This document shows positions 18,249 through 26,069 of a stretch of 64,000 nt of DNA, in pieces. Within the stretch, counting starts at the first letter, position 1; every line of letters starts with the position of its first letter. Source of the DNA: JACMLX01 sp031374935 (GTDB taxonomy: Bacteria > Gemmatimonadota > Gemmatimonadetes > Gemmatimonadales > Gemmatimonadaceae); the NCBI GenBank assembly GCA_031374935.1, contig JANMHB010000141.1, forward strand, positions 1-64,000. The letters are read 5' to 3'. The position numbers and the translations under genes were made by a program. The notes beneath the pieces are model-generated. The model did not search any database, was not told the origin of the DNA, and saw only the letters and a program-made list of their open reading frames with translations.

Positions 18249-19718
18249 TCAGCGGTCATAAGTGTCCACCAACGAACGGAGTCGCGCGGTAGTCGCAGGC
18301 GTCAGCTGATCCCAGCTGAAGCGGAAGGCCCAGTTGCCCGACTGCTTGCCGGGCGTGTTCATGCGTGTCTCGGCGCCAGTGCCAAGAATGTCCTGCATGG
18401 GAATCAGGACCGTATTGGCCACCGATGCCAGCGCCACACGAATCAGCGTCCAGTTCATCTCGCTGCCATCGGTGCCGAGGTAGCGCAGGGCGTACTCCCG
18501 TTCGCGCGTGACTTCGTCGGAACTGCGCGTGGAGTCACCGGCGCCGGTCGAACTCCACCAGCCGATGGTGGTGTCGTTGTCGTGTGTGCCGGTGTACACG
18601 ACCCGTTCGCGCGGGAAGTTGTGCGGCTTGAATTCGTGTGCCTGCCCGTCACCGCCAAAGGCGAACTGCAGAATGCTCATCCCCGGATAGTCGAACTGAG
18701 CGCGGAGCGCTTCGACGTCCGGCGTGATCAACCCCAGATTCTCGGCGACGATCGGCAGCTTGCCCAGCGCCTGCTCGATGGCTGCGAACAGCTCGGCGCC
18801 GGGACCCTTCACCCATCGTCCCTTCTCGGCCGTCACCGCGCTTCCCGGTACCTCCCAGTACGCCTCGAACCCGCGGAAGTGATCGAGCCGCACGCTGTCG
18901 AACAGTTGGAACGCCGATCGCATGCGCTTGATCCACCAGGCGAACCCGGTGCGCTGCAGCGCCGGCCAGTTGTAGATCGGATTGCCCCAGCATTGTCCGG
19001 TGGCCGAGAAATAGTCCGGCGGCACACCGGCCTGCACCAGCTTGTGTCCGTCGTCGTCGAGCATGAAGCATTCGCGGTTGGCCCAGACATCAGCACTGTC
19101 GGCGGCGACATAGATCGGGAGATCGCCCATCAGTTCGATGCCGCGCTCGTGGGCCGCCTTCTTGAGTGCATGAAATTGCGTGAAGAAGAAATACTGTTCG
19201 ACCTGATAGCGTGTGATGCTCGTTGCAAGGCGCGCCCGTGCCATGGCCAGCGCGGCCGGTTCTCGCATCGCCACGCCTTTCTCCCATCGCGTCCACTCGA
19301 TGCCGCCATGTTCTTCCTTGAGCGCCATGAACAGGGCGTAGTCGGGCAGCCACTCCGTGTTCGCGCGCACGAAGGTGAAGTACCGATCATCCGGCGTGTA
19401 GGCGGCCAGATGGTGGAGCAACCGTGCACGCTTGTGCGGAATGACGTGTTCGAAATCCACCGCGTGCGGTGGGAACGAGGCGTCGTCCTGCCCCGGCAGG
19501 TGGATCAGCAGCGGGTTGCCGGCGAAGGCCGAGAAGCACTGGTACGGGGAGTCGCCGTAGCCGGTGGGGCCGAGTGGCAGCATCTGCCAGATCTTGAGGC
19601 CCGCCTGCACCATGAAGTCCAGGAACCGATGGGCATCGGGGCCAAGGTCACCGATCCCCCCGCTTTCCGGGAGCGAAGTCGGGTGAAGCAGAACGCCAGC
19701 GGCTCGAGGAAAAGTCAT
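18249..19718 (-). CDS. malQ: 4-alpha-glucanotransferase (amylomaltase, GH77)
   Basis: MalQ transfers alpha-1,4-glucan chains between maltodextrins, releasing glucose. The 489-residue protein is full length, with GH77 landmarks: SPYQCFSAFAGNP (about 57), GDLPIYVAADSADVWAN (about 198), SVRLDHFRGFEAYW with the nucleophile Asp279, IVAENLG with the acid/base Glu326, and GTHDNDT (about 377). The ATG at 19718 begins the conserved TFPRAAGVLLHPTSLP; the frame stays open further upstream into the divergent promoter region. It is cytoplasmic and first in a reverse operon with the exported amylase, and divergent from galM. Confidence 0.95.
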   Translation of the reverse strand: MTFPRAAGVLLHPTSLPESGGIGDLGPDAHRFLDFMVQAGLKIWQMLPLGPTGYGDSPYQCFSAFAGNPLLIHLPGQDDASFPPHAVDFEHVIPHKRARLLHHLAAYTPDDRYFTFVRANTEWLPDYALFMALKEEHGGIEWTRWEKGVAMREPAALAMARARLATSITRYQVEQYFFFTQFHALKKAAHERGIELMGDLPIYVAADSADVWANRECFMLDDDGHKLVQAGVPPDYFSATGQCWGNPIYNWPALQRTGFAWWIKRMRSAFQLFDSVRLDHFRGFEAYWEVPGSAVTAEKGRWVKGPGAELFAAIEQALGKLPIVAENLGLITPDVEALRAQFDYPGMSILQFAFGGDGQAHEFKPHNFPRERVVYTGTHDNDTTIGWWSSTGAGDSTRSSDEVTREREYALRYLGTDGSEMNWTLIRVALASVANTVLIPMQDILGTGAETRMNTPGKQSGNWAFRFSWDQLTPATTARLRSLVDTYDR

Positions 19719-19878
19719 TGGGTCGGGTCGGGTCGAGTGCGGTGCGCCAGCTGCCGTGGCAGCACGGACAGTGTTCGGGTGGGGGAAATGGTGGTCGATG
19801 CTCCGCCGTTCCGCTACCGGCGACGTCCGGGGGGCGAGAGAGCGGCGGAATCTGCCCGGCCGATTTACACTGCGGATC
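19719..19878. promoter_or_regulatory. Divergent malQ/galM intergenic region with a palindrome
   Basis: The 160 bases between two divergent starts must carry promoters for both the malQ and galM transcripts. A perfect six-base inverted repeat, GCTGCC-GT-GGCAGC, lies at 19750-19763, a plausible operator for a dimeric repressor but unassigned. Three consecutive GGGTC pentamers at about 19720-19734 overlap the malQ leader. A TACACT at 19866-19871, eight bases before the galM ATG, could be a -10, but no matching -35 is evident. Assignment is tentative. Confidence 0.3.
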
Positions 19879-20781
19879 ATGACAGACGACACGGAATTCG
19901 AGCTGGTCTCGGGCAACTGGACGGCGGTGGTCTCTTCCTACGGGGCGAGCCTGCGGGCGCTCGGCTATCTGGGGCAGCCGGTGGTGGCAGGCTACCGCGG
20001 TACGGCGAACAAGCAGGGCGGGCAGGGGGATGTCCTGATCCCGTTTCCAGGTCGCGTCGCAGCGGGACGCTACCGGTGGGATGGGCTCGACTATCAGCTG
20101 GCGCTGAATGACAAGGATGGCCCGAATGCCATCCACGGATTCGTGCGGACGGTTGCCTGGCAGCTCGAGTCGCGCACGTTGGCCTCGGCGGCGTTCATGC
20201 TGCGATTCTCCGGTGCACAGGGCTACCCGTTCCCACTCACGCTGCGACTCGAATACAGCCTCGACGAGAACGGGCTGCAGGTCGATTGTGCCATGACCAA
20301 CACCGGCTCGCACGATGCACCGGTGGCGATGGGCTTTCATCCCTACTTCACCGTTGGCTCGGCGCAGGTGGACACCGACACGCTGACGTTGCCGTTCAGC
20401 GAGGTGCTGGAGTTCGAGCGTTTGATTCCGACCGGTCGGGTGATGCCGGTGGAGGAGGTTGGGATGGACTTCCGCGGCGGTCGCGTGATCGGCGCCACCA
20501 AGTTCAATCACTGTTTCGCGACGCCGACGCGCGGAACGGACGGTCTCGTCCGGGTGCGGTTGAACTACGGCCTGCGCGCATTCGCGGTATGGATGGATGA
20601 AAGCTTCGACTACGTCGTGGTCTACACCGGCGATGCGCTGCCGGCTGGCGTGGCGCGCGGCAGCATCGCGATCGAACCGATGACATCGGCCACCGATGCA
20701 CTCAACCATCCGGAGTGGGGGCTGCGGCGGCTCTCGCTCGGCTCGACTCACGTGGCGCAGTGGGGCGTGACCTTCGGGTAG
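19879..20781 (+). CDS. Aldose 1-epimerase (galactose mutarotase family)
   Basis: The family interconverts alpha and beta anomers of aldoses such as glucose and galactose. The 300-residue protein shows the family pattern: ANKQGGQGDVLIPFPGRVA, NAIHGFVR with a catalytic-type His, and MGFHPYF with the second His. No signal is present, so it is cytoplasmic. The ATG at 19879 begins the conserved domain; upstream frame extension is non-conserved-looking. Next to malQ and permeases it would supply the right glucose anomer for phosphorylation. It is related to GalM/YihR/YeaD-type proteins; the exact sugar is not known. Confidence 0.88.
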   Translation: MTDDTEFELVSGNWTAVVSSYGASLRALGYLGQPVVAGYRGTANKQGGQGDVLIPFPGRVAAGRYRWDGLDYQLALNDKDGPNAIHGFVRTVAWQLESRTLASAAFMLRFSGAQGYPFPLTLRLEYSLDENGLQVDCAMTNTGSHDAPVAMGFHPYFTVGSAQVDTDTLTLPFSEVLEFERLIPTGRVMPVEEVGMDFRGGRVIGATKFNHCFATPTRGTDGLVRVRLNYGLRAFAVWMDESFDYVVVYTGDALPAGVARGSIAIEPMTSATDALNHPEWGLRRLSLGSTHVAQWGVTFG

Positions 20782-20916
20782 GCGGCGGCGGTCCGGCATG
20801 GCTGTGCCCCGGACACCTTTCACCGCTGTGCGGTGTCAGAAGAACGCCGCCGGGCACGCCACCGGCACCGACGAATGCCCCCATCGCTCCAACTGAGGCG
20901 TCACTAGCTTTCGCTC

Positions 20917-22281
20917 ATGAAACTTCGCCATTTGATTGCGCTTGGTACCCTCGCGCTCTCGCCCGCTGCCGGTGAGGCGCAGGCCACCCGGCTGACAGTG
21001 CCGTTCACGCTCGACACTCTGCCGAACGGACTGACGCTGATCGTGCATGAGGATCACTCGGTGCCGATCGTGACCACCAACGTCTGGTTTCACGTCGGTT
21101 CCGGCGACGAGAAGGTCGGCCGCACCGGCTTCGCACATCTCTTCGAGCACCTGATGTTCATGGGGTCGGAGAATGCGCCCTATCCGCAGTTCGATCGGCT
21201 GCTGGAAGGCGCTGGCGCGAGCAACAACGGCTCGACGACCGAGGATCGCACCAACTACTACGAATTCGGCCCGTCGTCGTCCCTGCCGCTCATGCTCTGG
21301 CTCGAAGCCGACCGGATGGGGTGGCTGCTGTCCACGATGGACAAGCCGAAGGTGGACCTGCAGCGCGACGTGGTGAAGAACGAACGCCGTCAGAGCTATG
21401 AGAATCAGCCCTACGGCCTGGTCGGCGATATCGCGCCGCCGCTGATGTATCCGGCTGGCCATCCGTACTCGTGGACCGTCATCGGCTCGATGGCCGATCT
21501 CTCGGCAGCGGCCGTGGACGACGTGAAGGATTTCTTCCGACGCTACTACGCGCCCAACAACGCCACGATCGTGGTGGCGGGTGACGTGAAGGTGGACGAG
21601 GTGCGGGCGCTGGTGCGCCAGTACTTCAGCGCCATTCCGCGCGGTCCCGCCATCGAGCGCCCCACGCCAGCTTCATTCGCCGTGCGCGACACGGCCGTCA
21701 CGCTCGAGGATCGCGTGCAGCTGCCGCGCGTCTATCTCAACTGGCACACGGTGAAGAGCACCCATGCCGATACGCCGGCCCTGCAGGTGGCGGCGTATGT
21801 GCTGGCAGGAGCGCGCACGAGTCGGTTGACGCAGGCGCTCGTCTACGGCGGCGAGATTGGAACCACGGTACAGGCCTACGACGACGCCAAGCGTCTCGAC
21901 GGCGATTTCTCGATCGTGGCCACCGCGCGACCGGGCAAGGCACTCGATACGCTGCAAACGGTGATCGATCAGCAGCTGCAGCGCCTTGCCGCCGATGGCC
22001 CCACGGCGCGCGAACTCGATCAGGCGCGCAACGCCATCGAGGCGTCGTTCCTTCGAGGTGTGCAGACCGTCAGCGGCAAGGCCGATCAGCTGAACGAGTA
22101 TTACTACCAGACGGGAAACCCGGACGGATTCCAGGATGAGCTCGACCATCTGCGCGCTGTCACCGCCGCAGATGTCCAGCGCGTCGTGCGGAAGTATCTC
22201 CAGGGGCCGCGCGTGATGATCTCGGTCGTGCCCCAGGGCAAGCCGGAGCTTGCCGCCACCAGGAAGAAGGTGACCCAATGA
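20917..22281 (+). CDS. M16 family zinc metallopeptidase, active subunit
   Basis: This 454-residue exported peptidase (signal cut near GEAQA) has the inverted zinc motif HLFEH (His74, Glu77, His78) and the downstream Glu in the VVKNERRQSYEN region. M16 enzymes degrade oligopeptides in a clam-shell made of an active and an inactive partner. The stop overlaps the next start (ATGA at 22278-22281), and that next gene encodes the partner without the zinc motif, so the two likely form a heterodimer in the periplasm. The preceding 135 bases contain no gene. Confidence 0.92.
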   Translation: MKLRHLIALGTLALSPAAGEAQATRLTVPFTLDTLPNGLTLIVHEDHSVPIVTTNVWFHVGSGDEKVGRTGFAHLFEHLMFMGSENAPYPQFDRLLEGAGASNNGSTTEDRTNYYEFGPSSSLPLMLWLEADRMGWLLSTMDKPKVDLQRDVVKNERRQSYENQPYGLVGDIAPPLMYPAGHPYSWTVIGSMADLSAAAVDDVKDFFRRYYAPNNATIVVAGDVKVDEVRALVRQYFSAIPRGPAIERPTPASFAVRDTAVTLEDRVQLPRVYLNWHTVKSTHADTPALQVAAYVLAGARTSRLTQALVYGGEIGTTVQAYDDAKRLDGDFSIVATARPGKALDTLQTVIDQQLQRLAADGPTARELDQARNAIEASFLRGVQTVSGKADQLNEYYYQTGNPDGFQDELDHLRAVTAADVQRVVRKYLQGPRVMISVVPQGKPELAATRKKVTQ

Positions 22282-23714
22282 TGCGCCGAGTCCTGTTGTT
22301 CAGCCTCCTGGTTCCTGTTACGATCGGTGCGCAGGCAGCCGCCTTCGATCGCAGCAAGCCGCCCGTGTTGCCGCCTGCACCACGCCTCGTGCTGCCGGTC
22401 GTGACGTCGTCACGGCTCGTCAACGGGCTGGCATTGCGCGTCGTGTCGCAGCGTGAGGTGCCACTGGTGCAAGTCACGCTCACCATCGCCGGCGGCTCGC
22501 GACTCGACGGCATGGAGCCTGGCATCGCGTCGTTCACGTCGCGCATGCTGACCGAGAGCGCCGGCGGCAAGGATGTGAATGCGATTCAGAGCGAGCTGGC
22601 CTATCTCGGTGCCACGCTGTCGTCGTCCGCGACCTGGGACACGTTCGTCGTCTCGCTCAACGTGCCACGCCGCTCGCTCGGGGCCGCGCTGGCGCTCATG
22701 GCAGATGTCGTGCAGCGGCCCTCGTTCACGGCGGCGGATGTCCGCCGCCAGCGCGACCTGCGGGCAGCATCCATTCTGCAGCGCCGCGATCAGCCCACCG
22801 CGCTGGCCGGACTGGCGTTCAACAGCCTGATCTTCCCCGCGAGTCACCCGTATCACCGGCCAGCGGACGGTGATTCGGCTGCGACGGCGCGGCTCGACTC
22901 GGCGGCGGTGCGCAACTTCTACACGCGGGCGTTCCTCCCGTCGCAGGCCAAGGTGATCGTGGTCGGTGACATCGCGACAGCGGAAGCTGAAACCGCCATT
23001 GGTGCAGCGTTCGGTGGCTGGTCGTCCTCGGGTGTCGCGCGCCGCATGCCGGCGGTGACCGTGAGCGCGGTGGCGAACACGGCGCCGAAGGTGTTTCTCA
23101 TCGACAAGCCCGGAGCAGCGCAATCGGTGATCGCCATCGGTGGTCCCGGCGTGGGGCGCGCGAGCCCCGCCTATGCGGCGCTTGTTGTCATGAACACACT
23201 GCTCGGCGAATCGTTCTCGTCGCGCCTCAACGCCAACCTGCGCGAGACGAAGGGCTACACCTACGGCATCTCGTCGCGCTTCGGCTGGACGCCGGTGCCG
23301 GGCGCGTTCCGGATCGCCACGTCGGTTCGCACCGATGTCACCGACTCGAGCCTGATCGAGATCTTCCGCGAGGTGCGCGCGATCAGGGACACGCCGGTCG
23401 ACGCCGTCGAGCTCGCACGCGGCAAGTCCTACGTGGCGCTGGCGATCCCCGGCAACTTCGAAACCAACGGGCAGATTGCCGGGCAGCTGGTGGAGCTGGA
23501 CTCGTTCGGGCTGCCGCTGTCATCGGTGAGCGAGATGATCACCAAGGTCAACGCCGTCACAGCGGGCGACGTGCAGCGTGTGGCGCGGAAGTACCTCCCG
23601 GCCGATCGTGCCACGATCGTCGTCGTCGGTGATCTGGCGAAGATCCGCGCCGGCATCGAGGCACTCAAGCTGGGTGCCGTGACCCTGCTCGACGTCGGAA
23701 CCATCGTCCGATAA
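22278..23714 (+). CDS. M16 family peptidase-like protein, non-catalytic partner
   Basis: The 478-residue protein has a Sec signal (MRRVLLFSLLVPVTIGAQA) and the M16 fold features: NGLALRVVSQREVPLVQVTL, RLNANLRETKGYTYGISSRF (the substrate-binding R/Y-type motif of the C-domain) and VARKYLPADRATIVVVGD. The position of HxxEH is replaced by SRMLTESAG, so zinc catalysis is not expected. This is usual for the second subunit of a bacterial M16 pair. It is translationally coupled to the active subunit. The ATG at 22278 or 22281 may be used. A strong hairpin follows 12 bases after the stop. Confidence 0.92.
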   Translation: MMRRVLLFSLLVPVTIGAQAAAFDRSKPPVLPPAPRLVLPVVTSSRLVNGLALRVVSQREVPLVQVTLTIAGGSRLDGMEPGIASFTSRMLTESAGGKDVNAIQSELAYLGATLSSSATWDTFVVSLNVPRRSLGAALALMADVVQRPSFTAADVRRQRDLRAASILQRRDQPTALAGLAFNSLIFPASHPYHRPADGDSAATARLDSAAVRNFYTRAFLPSQAKVIVVGDIATAEAETAIGAAFGGWSSSGVARRMPAVTVSAVANTAPKVFLIDKPGAAQSVIAIGGPGVGRASPAYAALVVMNTLLGESFSSRLNANLRETKGYTYGISSRFGWTPVPGAFRIATSVRTDVTDSSLIEIFREVRAIRDTPVDAVELARGKSYVALAIPGNFETNGQIAGQLVELDSFGLPLSSVSEMITKVNAVTAGDVQRVARKYLPADRATIVVVGDLAKIRAGIEALKLGAVTLLDVGTIVR

Positions 23715-23725
23715 TCGTCAGTCCA

Positions 23726-23757
23726 ACGCGGCCCGCGCCGGCGAGCGCGGGCCGCGT
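23726..23757. terminator. Strong GC hairpin between convergent genes (bidirectional terminator candidate)
   Basis: A perfect 13-base-pair stem (23726-23738 with 23745-23757) has a six-base loop CGGCGA. It sits 12 bases after the M16 stop and 38 bases before the stop of the reverse-strand small protein. No long T-run follows on either strand, so it is not a textbook intrinsic terminator, but placement and stem strength fit bidirectional termination or mRNA end protection. Confidence 0.7.
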
Positions 23758-23794
23758 CCGTGTTTCCAGCGTTCAGCAACCCGCGGCAGACGGT

Positions 23795-24013
23795 TCAGCC
23801 CTTCGCTGCGCTGCGCCTCGCGAGCACCAGAAAAATGCCCCCGGTGATCAGCATCACCACGCCCCAGATCAGGTTGATGTTCATGCCGGCCGACTTCGCA
23901 TACATCGCCGTGTTGCCGCTGGTGACCAGACCATACCCGGCCAGCATGATGCCCAGGGTCACGAACAGCCCGCCGATCGGCAGGCGCAGGTCGAGTGACG
24001 CTTCTCCACTCAT
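23795..24013 (-). CDS. Small two-helix membrane protein linked to the symporter
   Basis: The protein has 72 residues with two predicted transmembrane segments (LPIGGLFVTLGIMLAGYGLV and LIWGVVMLITGGIFLVLA) separated by a short polar loop. It starts 15 bases after the stop of the sodium:solute symporter gene on the same strand, so it is almost certainly cotranscribed. No enzyme motif is present. A role as a small accessory subunit of the symporter is suggested by position and size only. Confidence 0.7.
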   Translation of the reverse strand: MSGEASLDLRLPIGGLFVTLGIMLAGYGLVTSGNTAMYAKSAGMNINLIWGVVMLITGGIFLVLARRSAAKG

Positions 24014-24028
24014 GGGTGTACTCCGGAC

Positions 24029-25777
24029 TCAGAGGAAGATGAGATTGAGCGCGATCATCGCGGCGATCACGCCTGCCGCGAAGGTCGTCGGGCGCTTCAG
24101 GAACGGAATGTCCTGATCCTGCGGCTTCTCGGTCAGCGAGTAGACCAGCCCCTTCAACTCGGCATCCGGGCGCGGCGCTGTCATCAGGCTGATCACGAGG
24201 CTCACCACGACGCAGGTACCGAACGCCACGATCGCGGTCCAGAAGGTCTGCGCCATTTCGCTCGGATAGGTGTGCAGCAGGCCGAAGAAGCCGCCCTTGA
24301 TTCCAGGCGCCGAACCGTTCGGCAGGGTGAGGCCGTGGTGCAACATCGCTCCGCTCATGCCGCTCGCGAGTCCCCAGAACGCACCATGGCCGGTGGTGCG
24401 CTTCCAGAACATGCCGAGTGCGAACGTCGCGAACAGTGGTGCGTTCACGAAGGCGAAGACCAGCTGGAGCACTTCCATGATGTTGTTGAATGCGCCGGCG
24501 ACATACGCGGCGGCAATCGACAAGGCGATGCCACCCACCGTCGCGGCGCGGCCCATCCAGAGATAGTGCGCATCCGACGCATTCTTGCGGATGTGGCTCT
24601 GGTAGATGTCGTACGTCCAGACGGTGTTGAACGCCGTCACGTTGCCTGCCATCCCGGACATGAAACTGGCCAGCAGCGCGGTCAGGCCGAGGCCGAGCAT
24701 GCCTTCGGGGAACAGCTTGATCAGCAGCATCGGCGTCGCGAGATCGAAGTCCATGACGACGTTGCCTGCCGCATCCAGCATCGGCGCGCCGCTGGCTGCC
24801 AGCTTCGCCGGAATGATCCCGCCATCCGCCCCGGTCAGCGCCAGCGCGATCATGCCCGGAAGAATCACGAGAAACGGAAACAGCATCTTCGGCACCGCGG
24901 CGATCAACGGAGTCCGGCGCGCGGCAATCATGCTGTCCGCGGCCATCGCCCGCTGCACCACCAGGAAGTCGGTGCACCAGTAGCCGAACGACAGCACGAA
25001 GCCGAGGCCCATCACGAGCCCGAACCACTCGACGCCCAAGGGGTTGGTACTGGCGCTGGCCATGCCTTGCCACGCATGGGTGTACGCGCCGGGCGCGAGC
25101 CCCTTCGTGGCTGCCGCTTCCGTGAGCCTGGCCGTCAGGCCGGCCCAGCCCCCCACGTTCTCCAGGCCGAGGAACACCAGCGGCGCAAACCCGAAGGCGA
25201 TCATGAAGAACTGCAACACCTCGTTGTAGATCGCGCTGGTGAGCCCGCCCGCGAACACGTAGGCCAGCACGATCACCGCCGAGACCAGCACGCTGACGTC
25301 GAAGCTCCAGCCCAGCAGCAGGTTGAAGAGCTTACCCATCGCGTACATCGAGATGCCCGACGAGAACACCGTCATCACTGCAAAGCTGATGGCGTTCAGG
25401 GTGCGCGTCTTTTCGTCGAAGCGCAGCTTGAGGTATTCCGGCACACTGCGCGCGCGCGAGCCGTAGTAGAACGGCATCATGAACAGCGCCACGAACACCA
25501 TCGCCGGGATGGCGCCAATCCAGTAGAAGTGCGCGGTGGCGATGCCGTACTTCGCCCCGGAGGCGCCCATGCCGATCACTTCCTGCGCGCCAAGATTGGC
25601 CGAGAGGAAGGCCAGCCCGGTGACCCACGGGGGCAGCGAACGGCCCGACTGGAAGAAGTCGGAACTCGATTTCGTGGTCCGTCGCAAGGCGAATCCGATG
25701 CCAAGGACGAAGACGAAGTACACGGCCATCACGGCGTAGTCGATCGCCGTCAGGTGCGTGACCGGGACAAGATCCAC
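24029..25777 (-). CDS. Sodium:solute symporter (SSS family), sugar-type
   Basis: This large inner-membrane transporter has about 582 residues and 13-14 hydrophobic segments. It shows SSS features: FFQSGRSLPPWVTGLAFLSA, the ANLGAQEVIGMGASGAKYG stretch, YFVFVLGIGFALRR at the start, FAGGLTSAIYNEVLQF and LLASFMSGMAGNVTAFNTVW. These resemble the sugar (SGLT-like) branch. A GTG at 25777 starts just before helix 1 and has GGAG-type sequence a few bases upstream; the frame stays open to an ATG at 25864, which would add unlikely Arg-rich residues. It is divergent from the Tat-exported oxidoreductase operon, so it may import the sugar or keto-sugar handled there. Confidence 0.9.
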   Translation of the reverse strand: MDLVPVTHLTAIDYAVMAVYFVFVLGIGFALRRTTKSSSDFFQSGRSLPPWVTGLAFLSANLGAQEVIGMGASGAKYGIATAHFYWIGAIPAMVFVALFMMPFYYGSRARSVPEYLKLRFDEKTRTLNAISFAVMTVFSSGISMYAMGKLFNLLLGWSFDVSVLVSAVIVLAYVFAGGLTSAIYNEVLQFFMIAFGFAPLVFLGLENVGGWAGLTARLTEAAATKGLAPGAYTHAWQGMASASTNPLGVEWFGLVMGLGFVLSFGYWCTDFLVVQRAMAADSMIAARRTPLIAAVPKMLFPFLVILPGMIALALTGADGGIIPAKLAASGAPMLDAAGNVVMDFDLATPMLLIKLFPEGMLGLGLTALLASFMSGMAGNVTAFNTVWTYDIYQSHIRKNASDAHYLWMGRAATVGGIALSIAAAYVAGAFNNIMEVLQLVFAFVNAPLFATFALGMFWKRTTGHGAFWGLASGMSGAMLHHGLTLPNGSAPGIKGGFFGLLHTYPSEMAQTFWTAIVAFGTCVVVSLVISLMTAPRPDAELKGLVYSLTEKPQDQDIPFLKRPTTFAAGVIAAMIALNLIFL

Positions 25778-26069
25778 GGGGGCTCCACGAAGCGCCGCGG
25801 TGCGGCGGAGGAAGGGGCGGGCGTGCGCGCTGCGGTTTCGGCGGGCCGGACACGACTCCGGCACTCCCGAACCCGCGCATCCTATCCACCGACCCCGGAT
25901 TTCGCAGCGGACCGCCCGCGCGCGGCGCCCGAACGCGGGAGCGCGGGTGGTCGCCAGCCATTCCCGCGCGGCGGCCGCTGCCGGAATCGTGGTCCCCCTG
26001 AAAGATTACTGCCGTCCGAGGTGCGCCCTTCCGCGCCCTTCCTCGATCGGCTCTCCACCACGCCCCCGC

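Noticed and set aside
18006..20111. A 701-codon forward frame opposite malQ
   Set aside because: Antisense to a complete GH77 enzyme; composition is not protein-like.
25758..26069. Extension of the Tat oxidoreductase frame upstream to 25758
   Set aside because: The extension is Arg/Pro-rich and would bury the Tat signal at residue 105; the ATG at 26070 starts the signal.
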